Origin: Hormiphora californensis
Lineage: Eukaryota > Ctenophora > Tentaculata > Cydippida > Pleurobrachiidae
Length of the DNA: 64,000 nt
Assembly: GCA_020137815.1 (NCBI GenBank)
Contig: CM035360.1
Span: 6,769,059-6,833,058 of the forward strand
Direction: 5' to 3'
Shown here: piece by piece, positions 48,322-59,600 of the stretch
Layout: every line of letters begins with the position of its first letter
Position numbering within the stretch: the stretch's first letter is position 1
Made by a program: the position numbers and the translations under genes
Notes under the pieces: model-generated
What the model was told of the DNA's origin: nothing
What the model saw: the letters and a program-made list of their open reading frames with translations, nothing else
The model's database searches: none

Positions 48322-51300
48322 TCACTTGTCCTGGTTCCAGGTGGGGTGCCTCTTGTCCAAGAAGGCAGATAGACCCTCATTTCCATCTGGGTGGTCCAGG
48401 TTACTAACCATCACCCCTGCACTCTGTTCAGCGGCATCCACCAGGGGCCGCTTCATCTGACTGGGAGGGTGACGGGTGATTAGAGAAGGGTTGAGAGTGG
48501 GGCACGGGGTTAGGATGGTTGAAATAAAGAGGAGTTCAGTTTTGGCAAAATATAAAAAAAGGGAGGGTTTGAAAACAAACCTGTTGAAGTTTTGTAGCCC
48601 AAGTTTAATGACAGGACTACTTTTAGAAGCAATCAGTTCAGCGATCCTGTTCGTTTCCTCTGCCAATTTATCTCCCTCGATAACTCTTGACACCAGACCA
48701 CCCACTAGAGCCGCTTGGGCAGATATCGGTTCTCCTGAAATTGGGTAGTTGTTGTTGTGAGGGTTGTGGAAAACGTAGCACTTTAAAAGACTAGAAGGTG
48801 GTACTCCTCGGGTACTCCTCCGGCAAGAGCCAGATGCTTGGCGGTCAAGTTGGCCGTGAAACTGAAGGGAGGGGGATTTTGTGTGCGAGCACAGAGGGGC
48901 GCGACTTCCCCAGGCCAGATGCCAGGCGTACGATGAATTCGGATAACAGGCACACTTTCCTAAAAACAGGTTTCAAATTCATTTTCATTTTGTTCTTAGT
49001 AGTTGGTGGTAAATTTAGATAATATTTAATTATAAAACTGCACCCTACATAATAATCAAATCAACATCACGCCCATTCAGATAAAATAACCTTACAAAAC
49101 CCCCCTTGGCCCTTCAGTAACTGCAAAACCTCCTTCCCTGCTAACCTGCACTGATCAATACTTCGTGCAGAGCTGACCCAGGATTCTCTCTTATTGGTAG
49201 GTTTTGTTGCAAAATGGGACATTATAGCTCGACCAAACCATTCATGATAATTGATACAGAAATTAACCATGATTTCTAATTGTAACACTTTTCTAATCGT
49301 ATATCTTCCCTCCCTACAGTTATACTACCCGACATATACATCAGCAATGCCGAGTTCAGTAGAAATAGCGATAGAGGAAGTATGGGCACAGTCCAGTGTA
49401 GCTGGAATCCTCTTCGCCTTCTCACCAGTCCTATTGTTCCTTCTTGAGGCACCCGTTGTCTTCTCCACCATGTACACAGGTGGGTGTTCTGTATAGACTA
49501 TTAGCAATCATGCCGTGGTAGTGGGTTGAAGTTAGAAGCGATCTGGTACCCTTTACCTCTCTTATTTCAAAGTTTTCAAAGTTTATAATTTTAGACAATC
49601 GGGGGGGGGGGACATGTTAATTTTGTTAACTTTGTTAATATTAACATCGAAAAAACAGGTGATTTATTAACATAATTAACAAAAGTTAACAAACATTAAC
49701 AAATGCCATTTATACCATCTAAAGTCCCTTTAGCACGTGTTTTTTGGTATTACACATGCTGCATGTTGTTCTGCGAACAAAGATGTTCCTTCTGTATGAT
49801 TTGCATACCCCCAAGCCGTCTACTACAGCCTTCCCACAACGATTTGTTCCATTTTGTAAATTCGAACAAAAACTAGCCAACCTGAACCGCAATTGAGGTC
49901 AAATGACACTAATCCACATTTTCCAACCTTAAAAACTTAATAAGACTCATAAATTTACCTTCAATCGAAAAATATCCCAAAAATAATTTTTTCTAAAAAA
50001 ACACAAGGATTTGTAGCGAAGCAAATTTTCAATTTTTGACCAAAAAAAGCAATTTTGGGAATTTTTTCGTATTTTTCAAACAAAAACGTTGTACATCACT
50101 TTCTTTCGTCTGAAGAATGGATTATCAATGAAAAAATTACATTCAAATGATATTTTACACGCTAAATTGGAATATTCGTACTCTTTAACTTTTTGATCGA
50201 TTTGGAGCCAAAAAACTTGTATTTTGGACTTTGGTTATCGGATGAGGCCTTGCATGGGTATACAAACGTTTGTTTTGTTCAAAGGGAGGGTCGAACAAGG
50301 CAAACAAACGTTAGATAAGTTATTAAACTACAAAATTAAATCAGTTAAAGTCGTATTATCAACCGATAACACCAATATTTTAGAATTTGTTAATTTTGTT
50401 AATTTTGTTAATTAACGTTAATTAACAAAATCGGAAAAAAGAGGTGATTTATTAACAATTAACATGTCCCCCCCCCCCCCCCCCCCAGACAATCTTGTTT
50501 TCTATCTGCAGGTGAATACCCGAGTGACTGGATGTGTCTATCTGAGCAGTGTCATGAAATCAAGCACAATAACCCTGGTTTCTCCCCCTGTGAGCACCCA
50601 ACATGGAGCCATGGTTCGGATTATCATTGGGTGGCCCGATCCAACAGGTCTTCTTTTATCATGGACTTCAACCTCACCTGTGCTTCCTCCCTTACTAAAG
50701 ATATAGCCAGTTCCATGCCAATAGCAGGTTAGTTTTATTGCGTAATATTGCTAAAATTCTTCTTAACCATCATGGCCACTTTGAATTTCCATTTGTGAGG
50801 CCACATCTTATCTACTGACAATAGATTACGTTGGACACACAGCTAGTTAGTGAATCTCTATTACACTTCCATATTAGGTGGACTGGTTGGTATATTCCTG
50901 GGTAGCCTGGTTTATGACCTAGTTGGGCCCAGGAGGGTTGTTGTGGTAGCGGAGTTAATTCTGGGTTTATCCAGTCTGGTGGGGGCCTTCTGCAGCAACT
51001 ACACCACCCTACTGGGGGTCCGGTTCTTCCAAGGAATGGGCATGTTTAACTGTGTTATTGGAAGTTATGTCCTCATCGCAGACTTCATACCCGCCAGGTA
51101 ATTGCTTAGATATATGAAAGCGGGTGAAACAATAAACGATATCACTCTAGACAAAATAAGAGTTACCAATCCAAACTAATGCATTCAGGGCCTAATTTCC
51201 AGATTTCGCGAGTACCAATTCATTCACTAATCAGGGCCTAATTTCCAGGTTTCGCGAGTACCAGACAGCCCTCTGTATGGCCTGTATGTCCCTTGGTTTT

Positions 51301-53522
51301 GGACCCCTCGTTGTCACAGCAACCATAGTCTCCGATTGGAACAGATCCTACTACGCCATGGTCCTATACACTATCCTGTTCGGTCCTGCCCCTTCTCTGG
51401 GTACCAGAGTCTCCTCGGAACCAGCTGGCTGGCTGGCAGGAAGGAGAAAGCAGAGCTAGCAATAAGGAAGTTTGCTAGGTTGAATGGGGTCAAGTGGCAG
51501 GGGTTCAAGGATATGGAGAGTGAGGATCAGGAGAGGATGATGGATGGTATAGTTGGACAGTTGAGAACCCTTGTTACCCACCGGGTCCTATTAGTTGGAG
51601 ACACTCGGACAGATGTTAATCTGGGTGGTGGTCTATGTCACCTTCTTTGGCCTCAACTACGCCTGGGATAAAGCTCCTACCCAGCACCTCTACAGGGTTC
51701 CTACTGGCCATGGGTGTCCAACTACTGGCCTACATCTGTCTCATTCCTACCATGAAGAGAGTGGGAAGAAGGAAATATATGGCAGGTTCATTTCTCCTAG
51801 CTGCTCTATTCCTGGGGTGCGGTACTACCGATATAGCTCTGGGAGATGCCGGGTGGTCTGCTGCTAGTGTGGCTAGGATCCTGGCTTTATTCGCAGGTTG
51901 CGGGTGCATACAGTGGTATAATGTTGTGGAATGTTGAGCTGCCCCCTTGCACCCATACCTGGAGCGGTTCCTGGGTATGTGTTCAGCCATCTCCAAATCG
52001 TTTGGTCTGGCATGCCCCGCTTTGTTTAGCAGTCTAGCCCTGAGTTAACAGGTGGGTTCCAGGTTACATTTGGGGTTCTGGCGGGGATGTGTGCTGGAGC
52101 AGCTGCTGTCTCTCTAGCTCTATCCGAGACTATGGGCCGTGCTATTGCCGAGACACCGGAGGAGGTGAAGGCTCGGAGATTGGAGAGGAGAAAGAGAGGA
52201 GGAGTTAGAGGGAGTCACCAATGTGTAGCAGACTTGTTCTAACCCTCCTTTACATTTGTAAAAGGGTTTCCCGTGTGGGTGAAACAGGGTCAAGCAAGGC
52301 AATTATAGCAGACAGAGCTTGGGAGACAAGACTATCAAAGAGAGAATGTGAGGACGTGAGATAAAGGACTCACATATATTTCAGACTAACAATGTTTTTT
52401 TGTTTTATAAAGTTCATTGATGATTCTAACTACGACTTTCAGTTACTTTTCCGGGGGCCAGTCTGAGAAAACTAAAAGTAATCCCAGTTCAGTGAACATT
52501 GAACATTCCACCGATTTTTGTGAACACACAAACTCATATCAGTAAAATGTTTGAGGTACCTGTTAGGAGCATGTCCATGGCTAGTTTTCTGTTGACAGCT
52601 CGACCCAGCTGGACACCAGGGGTGGAACAAAAGAGGCCAATGTTAACTCCGGGGGTAGCAAACCTAGACCTGGAAATGGAAATCTTGTTTAGCACTGAAT
52701 TCGGAATTTTTAGCGCTGAATTCAAAATTTTAGCTTGAAAATAATTTCTAAACAATAATGTTAGTCATACACCAACCTTACCTGTCTGAGCAGATGGCCA
52801 TTTGGGATGCAGCGACAAGTTGGCATCCTGCTGCGGTGGCTAGACCATCCACACTGGCCAGTACTGGTACTGGGTACCTGTTCACCAACTGTAGAGGGGA
52901 GAGAGAGGGAGTGAGATACAGTGTAATGTTGGAAACAATTCCAGATAATAAAATTAATTTCAAGTGTGATAAAAAATGTTTGGCACACAGTAAGCACAGT
53001 AATACTAACTCGCTATAAACCTGTCTGGCGCCGCGACCCCATTTGAGAATGAAATTTGGGTATGGCGCCGCCATACAGCTATAAGCACCTACCAGCATGA
53101 GATCGTTGCACCTACTAAAGACAGCACCCCTTGTTTCTGTAGAACTAGCTGCCAACTCCTTTAGATCATGTCCCGAACTAAATACTGGCCCTGCCGCCTG
53201 CAGAACTATCACTCTAGCACTTCCTGCTTGCTGTCTGGGGAGGGGGGGGTCATAATTATAAATCTTGTTGAGAAAATGGGGGGGGACTTTCTTTTATACC
53301 AGGATTGATTCCTGTTAAAACTTACTCTAAGTTTTCAATGATACTATTGAGCATTTCCAAAGAGAGAGCGTTTCTGCGGGATGGGTTGTTTAGTGTTACT
53401 GTAGTGACGTTTCCCACTGTCTCTGCTGTTGACAGGAACCTGGCGGTATGGCCCACCAGGCGGTGTCGTAGTGATAACATCCTATTGCACAGGGAAGGGG
53501 TGGTTATGAGTCCTGTACTCAT
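48322..53522 (-). CDS. ECHDC3: ECHDC3-like enoyl-CoA hydratase/crotonase-fold protein
   Basis: This is a mitochondrial crotonase-superfamily protein; human ECHDC3 has no firmly established reaction. Six exons (53326-53522, 53093-53234, 52782-52888, 52560-52663, 48581-48734, 48322-48460) give 280 residues with phases agreeing. Matches: [10 protein letters not shown] (first oxyanion loop), [17 protein letters not shown] (second), [20 protein letters not shown] and [19 protein letters not shown]. The N-terminus ([18 protein letters not shown]) is Arg/Ser-rich without acids, fitting a mitochondrial presequence. The 3.8-kb intron 48735-52559 contains an SLC22-like gene on the opposite strand. Confidence 0.93.
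49601..50486. mobile_element. Second poly-G/poly-C-ended element with 8-bp target duplication
   Basis: G run plus GACATGTTAATTTTGTTAAC at the left, the complement ending in a C run at the right, flanked by AGACAATC (49593-49600 and 50487-50494). It sits in intron 1 of the SLC22-like gene, just before the next acceptor. Subterminal GTTAATT motifs are repeated. It is non-coding and contains an ultra-short element at 50271-50303. Confidence 0.8.
50271..50303. mobile_element. Ultra-short element copy (33 bp) with 9-bp target duplication
   Basis: A TGTTTTGTTCAAAGGGAGGG insert continuing to GTCGAACAAGGCAA, flanked by ACAAACGTT at 50262-50270 and 50304-50312. Confidence 0.75.
51185..51263. repeat. 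Two tandem copies of the 3' splice site of the SLC22-like last exon
   Basis: CAGGGCCTAATTTCCAG then (G/A)TTTCGCGAGTACCA occurs twice with a period of 46 bp; the downstream copy is the real acceptor (51247-51248). Confidence 0.88.
52234..52305. mobile_element. Ultra-short element copy (72 bp) supplying the stop codon of the SLC22-like gene
   Basis: Starts TTGTTCTAACCCTCC, ends CAAGCAAGGCAATTA, flanked by TAGCAGAC (52226-52233 and 52306-52313). The reading frame ...CVAD enters it and stops at TAA 52240-52242. Confidence 0.75.
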
Positions 53523-53663
53523 ACGGGAAAGTTGCGAAAATTAAATCGTAAATTGCTGGATATAATTTCTGGTTTTCGGGGAAAAAATTGATTAAATAAT
53601 TGTCACGTAAGCTAAAAACACAAAACTATAAAAACTAGAAAACTAAAAACATCTTCTTCTTCA

Positions 53664-54992
53664 TCATTGGGATCTCCATTTCTTGACAACATTCCTCAAT
53701 TCTGTGATAACGACTGCAGCATCGGGCGCCTTCACAACTGCACTACCTGAACAAGAGAGGAGTGATGTTATTGGCATTGTGATCCACTAATGGTTCCTTG
53801 GGGTTTTCTAATTGGTCCTAATTGGTACCTGATACAATCATGTTCGCTCCCGCCTTCGCTGCTTGTTCAATTGTTGCAGGAGACAACCCACCATCCACTT
53901 CAATGTTACTGTCAGGGTGATTCTTCCGCAGAAACTTGACCTGTAGTGAGACGTGATTAATGATGACAAACCTGATTCCTGAACCAGGGTCCCAGAAACC
54001 GGATCTAAAACGCGCATATTTTGAATGATCCGCGCGCAGAATTGCGCATAGTTTGTATCAGTCGTTGCACCGCGCCCTCCGTTTACAGCAAGAAAAACAG
54101 CGTGAGTGTGTGACTTTGGGCCATAGCTGGATCACCAAAATCAGAATTCCGAAACTCAACTCATAACAACCAATTGGGGGATAGATTATTACCTTACTCA
54201 TCATGTCAGACATGAATTTCTGTCCTCCAAATCCGGGTTCCACGGTCATTACCAAACACACATCGAGAGAGGGAGCTAGAGTGGAGAGTGGCTCAACTTC
54301 TGTTTTCGGTTTAATACCACAACCTGGCTGCAAATATTGGAGGAAGAATTAAAATAAAAAAATAATTTCATGTTAGCAGGTCTGGGGTTCGGAAAATTTT
54401 CCTTGCTCGACCCTGTTCCAATTCGGTAAAATAAAATGGGTTTGAACAAAACAAGGAAAAATACAGTATAACGTACCTTCATCCCCGCATCCTTGATTTT
54501 CTGAACAGTAGCAGCAGGATCACTGCTAGCCTCAATATGAAACGTATAGATATCAGCTCCTGCTTTAGCGAAATCCCCAATCCACTGGTCTGGGTTAGAT
54601 ACCATCATATGTACCTCAAATGTGACCCCTGGAAACTTGTCTCTTAGACACGCTACTACAGGGGCACCTGACAGGAGGGGGTGTGTGAGGGAGGGAAAAA
54701 CAACCAACACAGAACCCATAATGGAGCTCCACTTCCAATACCCGGCAAGACAGTAGTTGCGTTTGTGAGAGAGTGAATCAAAACCCATGGAGATATAGAT
54801 AATAGAGATAGGTAGTGGGGACATAATCTTCTTACCGAATGTTAGGTTAGGTACAAAGTGACCATCCATTACATCTAGATGCAGATAGTCAGCCCCCGCA
54901 TCAAGTAATCTCTGACATTCCTCTGTTAGTCGTGAGAGGTCGGCATTCAGGATTGAAGGTCCTATCATACATCCCCCCTTGCAGTAACCCAT
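53664..54992 (-). CDS. RPE: Ribulose-phosphate 3-epimerase
   Basis: Interconverts ribulose-5-phosphate and xylulose-5-phosphate in the pentose phosphate pathway (cytosol). Five exons (54836-54992, 54477-54667, 54193-54327, 53829-53940, 53664-53746) give 225 residues, the family length, with all phases matching. Family motifs: [13 protein letters not shown], the [13 protein letters not shown] metal/catalytic segment (His and Asp ligands), EVHMMVSNP (His ligand), [15 protein letters not shown] and EVDGGLSP (catalytic Asp), ending ANMIVSGSAV. The start follows ATG 54992; the N-terminus is slightly longer than the human one. Confidence 0.97.
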
Positions 54993-55398
54993 TCTGATAT
55001 CATGGTGTTGTTTAAGTAGATGGTGGGGAAATGGGAGTATTGGGGGAATATTGGGGAAATATAGGGGGCAACAGGGATATTTGTTTGGAGAATATTGGGG
55101 GCGACATGGCTTTGATATATGGGGATATTTATTTGGAGAATATTGGTGTGAGAGAAGACGAAGAAAAACTCGATAACTACCAGTTAAAGTGTAAAATAAC
55201 GTCAAATAATTGTACGCCTATCGAAAGTGAAAACAACAATCATACTACTTACTATTCAAATTGTCAGTGCTACATCACCTAGCAACTACACCTGCACGTG
55301 CAATTATTAGAGCAACTTAGAAACCTCACTCCCAGTTGCAGTTTTGGGTACCAAGGGGAAATTCAATTCTGCACGTGCATTCTTTTACTTCTGTCCTG
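54993..55398. promoter_or_regulatory. Bidirectional promoter region with two TGCACGTGCA palindromes
   Basis: RPE (minus) and the plus-strand exon at 55399 diverge from this 406-bp interval. Two identical 10-bp E-box palindromes TGCACGTGCA lie at 55293-55302 and 55370-55379. The interval also holds GGGGGAATATTGGGGAA-type repeats near 55035-55090. Factor identity (bHLH) is only inferred. Confidence 0.45.
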
Positions 55399-55556
55399 AT
55401 GTCTAGCTCTTCCACCCCAAGCGCTATTCGGCAACGGTCATCTGGGTCCGGAAGATCTGCTGCTGTCAGAGAGCAGGCTAGAGAATATGACAGATTACGC
55501 CAACGTGTTCAAGCCAATCAACGACTACGGATAGCTTTACCCAACGTCGCCCAAGG
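55399..55556 (+). CDS. Putative first coding exon of an unrecognised plus-strand gene
   Basis: ATG 55399 opens MSSSSTPSAIRQRSSGSGR, then an Arg-rich helix (EQAREYDRLRQRVQANQR) and LRIALPNVAQ, before GTGATT at 55557, a possible donor. In-frame TGA follows at 55558-55560 if unspliced (53 residues). Low-complexity plus charged-helix content suggests real coding. No continuing exon was found before the satellite array, which may have displaced it. Confidence 0.4.
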
Positions 55557-55977
55557 GTGATTACTCCAGTCGAATATAGAAATCTCCGAATCGGGTGCAT
55601 AGCGGCCAAGTTTTCACGTGATGAATTTCTGGAACAGCACTGTACCTCCATGACATTGATCTCTTAATTCGCACCTTGACATTGTCAGGAAGCCCAGAGC
55701 GTTAACACAACATGGGTAGGGAGAGAGTGAGAGATAGGCTAGACCGGATGGTGCAGGTGATGTCAGCGTTCCCCTAATCCAGCTACCCTTTCCCCGAAAT
55801 TCGCCCGTAGGGCGAACGGGCCTACTAGTTCAAACAATAGAGATTGTCTACTTAGAAATATTCCCGAAATTTTCCATATTGATCCGTAAAATATTTGAAC
55901 AATTTTCACAGTTCACATTTTCTCCAATAAAAAAGTATCAAGTTCACTCTGTAACAAGTTGTACCCACCACTTTCGT

Positions 55978-56615
55978 GGGGGAAAGTTTTTTTAGGATAA
56001 GGAGGTCAAAGTGGGAAGTTTTTTAAAAAAAGGGAGAAAAGGGAAATTTGAGTTTAAAAAAAAAATTTGGAAGTTTTTAAAGTGGGGGCAAAAAGTTTTA
56101 GAGATAAGGAGGTCAAAGGGGAAAATTTTTAGAGTAAGGAGGGGCAAAAAGGGGAAAGGGTTTTTTTGAGATTAGAGGGGCAAAGGGGAAAGTTTCTTGA
56201 GATAAGGGGGCAAATGAAAAAATTTCTTAGGATAAGGGAAAAAAATTTTTTAGGAAAAGGGGGGGAAAAGGGAAAGTTTCAAAAAATTTTGGGGGTGGGG
56301 GGAAAGGTTTTTAGATAAGGAGGGTCAAAGTGGGAAAATTTTTTTTTTAAAGGGGGGGGGTAGGTTTTTAGATTTAAGGGGGGGGTCAAAATGGGAAAGT
56401 TTCTTAGGAAAAGGGGGAAAAGGGGAAAATTTTAAAAAAAAGGGGAAAGGGGTTTTTTAAAATAAGGAGGGGAAAGGGGAAAATTTCGAAAAGGGGGGGG
56501 AAAATTCTTAAAAAAGGGGGGAAAGGGGAAATTTTTTTAAAAAGGGGGTTTAAAATGGGAAAATTTTTTAGAATAAAAAAAAAAAAAATTTTTAAGATAA
56601 GGGAAATTTCTTTGA
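55978..56615. other. Degraded, homopolymer-rich edge of the satellite array
   Basis: The same 34-bp satellite is recognisable but riddled with A, G and T runs (AAAAAAAGGG, GGGGGGGG). Nothing like this occurs at the right edge. I read it as a poor-quality assembly end or collapsed junction rather than biology. Confidence 0.65.
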
Positions 56616-59600
56616 AAAGGAGGTCAAAGTAGCAAAGTTTCTTAGAGATAACGAGGGTCAAAGTGGGAAAGTTTCTTAGAGATAAGGAGGGTCAAAGTGA
56701 AAAAGTTTCTTAGAGATAAGGGAAAGTTTCTTAGAGATAAGGAGGGTCAAAGTGAAAAAGTTTCTTAGCCATAAGGGAAAGTTTCTTAGAGATAAGGAGG
56801 GTCAAAGTGGCAAAGTTTCTTAAAGATAAGGAGGTCAAAGTGGCAAAGTTTCTTAGAGATAAGGACTGTCAAAGTGGCAAAGTTTCTAAGAGATAAGGAC
56901 TGTCAAAATGGGAAAGTTTCTTAGAGATAAGGAGGGTCAAAGTGGCAAAGTTTCTTAAAGATAAGGAGGTCAAAGTGGCAAAGTTTCTTAGAGATAAGGA
57001 GGGTCAAAGTAAAAAAGTTTCTTAGAGATAAGGAGGGTCAAAGTGGTAAAGTTTCTTAGAGATTAGAAGGGTCAAAGTGGGAAAGTTTCTTGGAGATAAG
57101 GCGGGTCAAAGTGAAAAAGTTTCTTAGAGATAAGGGAAAGTTTCTTAGAGATAAGGAGGGTCAAAGTGGGAAAGTTTCTTAGAGATAAGGAGGGTCAAAG
57201 TGGTAAAGTTTCTTAGAGATTGGAAGGGTCAAAGTGGGAAAGTTTCTGAGAGATAAGGAGGGTCAAAGTGGGAAGGTTTCTTAGAGATAAGGAGGGTCAA
57301 AGTGGGAAAGTTTCTTAGAGATAAGGAGGGTCAAAGTGGGAAAGTTTCTTAGAGATAAGGACTGTCAAAATGGGAAAGTTTCTTAGAGATAAGGAGGGTC
57401 AAAGTGGCAAAGTTTCTTAAAGATAAGGAGGTCAAAGTGGCAAAGTTTCTTAGAGATAAGGAGGGTCAAAGTGGGAAAGTTTCTTAGAGATAAGGAGGGT
57501 CAAAGTGGTAAAGTTTCTTAGAGATTAGAAGGGTCAAAGTGGGAAAGTTTCTTGGAGATAAGGCGGGTCAAAGTGAAAAAGTTTCTTAGAGATAAGGGAA
57601 AGTTTCTTAGAGATAAGGAGGGTCAAAGTGGCAAAGTTTCTGAGAGATAAGGAGGGTCAAAGTGGGAAGGTTTCTTAGAGATAAGGAGGGTCAAAGTGGG
57701 AAAGTTTCTTAGAGATAAGGAGGGTCAAAGTGAGAAAGTTTCTTAGATATAAGGAGGGTCAAAGTGGGAAAGTTTCTTAGAGATAAGGAGGGTCAAAGTG
57801 GTAAAGTTTCTTAGAGATTGGAAGGGTCAAAGTGGGAAAGTTTCTTAGAGATAAGGAGGGTCAAAGTGGGAAAGTTTCTTAGAGATAAGGAGGGTCAGTG
57901 GGAAAGCTTCTTAGAGATAAGGAGGGTCAAAGTGGGAAAGTTTCTTAGAGATAAGGAGGGTCAAAGTGGGAAAGTTTCTTAGAGATAAGGAGGGTCAAAG
58001 TGAAAAAGTTTCTTAGAGATAAGGGAAAGTTTCTTAGAGATAAGGAGGGTCAAATTGGGAAAGTTTCTTAGAGATAAGGAGGGTCAAAGTAGCAAAGTTT
58101 CTTAGAGATAACGAGGGTCAAAGTGGGAAAGTTTCTTAGAGATAAGGAGGGTCAAAGTGAAAAAGTTTCTTAGAGATAAGGGAAAGTTTCTTAGAGATAA
58201 GGAGGGTCAAAGTGAAAAAGTTTCTTAGCCATAAGGGAAAGTTTCTTAGAGATAAGGAGGGTCAAAGTGGGAAAGTTTCTTAGAGATTAGGAGGGTCAAA
58301 GTGGCAAAGTTTCTTAAAGATAAGGAGGTCAAAGTGGCAAAGTTTCTTAGAGATAAGGACTGTCAAAATGGGAAAGTTTCTTAGAGATAAGGAGGGTCAA
58401 AGTGGCAAAGTTTCTTAAAGATAAGGAGGTCAAAGTGGTAAAGTTTCTTAGAGATTAGGAAGGGTCAAAGTGGGAAAGTTTCTTAGAGATAAGGAAGGTC
58501 AAAGTGGGAAAGTTTCTTAGAGATAAGGAGGGTCAGTGGGAAAGTTTCTTAGAGATAAGGAGGGTCAAAGTGGGAAAGTTTCTTAGAGATAAGGAGGGTC
58601 AAAGTGGGAAGGTTTCTTAGAGATAAGGAGGGTCAAAGTGGGAAAGTTTCTTAGAGATAAGGAGGGTCAAAGTGAGAAAGTTTCTTAGATATAAGGAGGG
58701 TCAAAGTGGGAAAGTTTCTTAGAGATAAGGAGGGTCAAAGTGGTAAAGTTTCTTAGAGATTAGAAGGGTCAAAGTGGGAAAGTTTCTTAGAGATAAGGAG
58801 GGTCAAAGTGGGAAAGTTTCTTAGAGATAAGGAGGGTCAAAGTGGGAAAGTTTCTTAGAGATAAGGAGGGTCAAAGTGGGAAAGTTTCTTAGAGATAAGG
58901 AGGGTCAAAGTGAAAAAGTTTCTTAGAGATAAGGGAAAGTTTCTTAGAGATAAGGAGGGTCAAATTGGGAAAGTTTCTTAGAGATAAGGAGGGTCAAAGT
59001 AGCAAAGTTTCTTAGAGATAACGAGGGTCAAAGTGGGAAAGTTTCTTAGAGATAAGGAGGGTCAAAGTGAAAAAGTTTCTTAGAGATAAGGGAAAGTTTC
59101 TTAGAGATAAGGAGGGTCAAAGTGAAAAAGTTTCTTAGCCATAAGGGAAAGTTTCTTAGAGATAAGGAGGGTCAAAGTGGGAAAGTTTCTTAGAGATTAG
59201 GAGGGTCAAAGTGGCAAAGTTTCTTAAAGATAAGGAGGTCAAAGTGGCAAAGTTTCTTAGAGATAAGGACTGTCAAAATGGGAAAGTTTCTTAGAGATAA
59301 GGAGGGTCAAAGTGGCAAAGTTTCTTAAAGATAAGGAGGTCAAAGTGGTAAAGTTTCTTAGAGATTGGAAGGGTCAAAGTGGGAAAGTTTCTTAGAGATA
59401 AGGAAGGTCAAAGTGGGAAAGTTTCTTAGAGATAAGGAGGGTCAGTGGGAAAGTTTCTTAGAGATAAGGAGGGTCAAAGTGGGAAAGTTTCTTAGAGATA
59501 AGGAGGGTCAAAGTGGGAAAGTTTCTTAGAGATAAGGAGGGTCAAAGTGAAAAAGTTTCTTAGAGATAAGGGAAAGTTTCTTAGAGATAAGGAGGGTCAA

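Larger units (their letters stand above)
49347..52242 (+). pseudogene. SLC22-like organic-ion transporter gene nested antisense in ECHDC3; last exon frame-broken
   Basis: SLC22 proteins are 12-helix major-facilitator carriers of the plasma membrane. Exons 49347-49479, 50512-50727 and 50878-51097 are intact and in phase. They give a first membrane segment, a Cys-rich extracellular loop ([19 protein letters not shown], with N-glycosylation sites) and the helix 2-4 region [16 protein letters not shown]. The last exon (51249 on) encodes [58 protein letters not shown] and [20 protein letters not shown]. These lie in different frames, with breaks near 51400, 51600, 51665, 51900, 51950 and 52035. 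Either the gene is decaying or this exon carries assembly indels. An acceptor-containing block is duplicated just before 51249, and the final stop TAA (52240-52242) lies inside a tiny inserted element. Confidence 0.75.
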
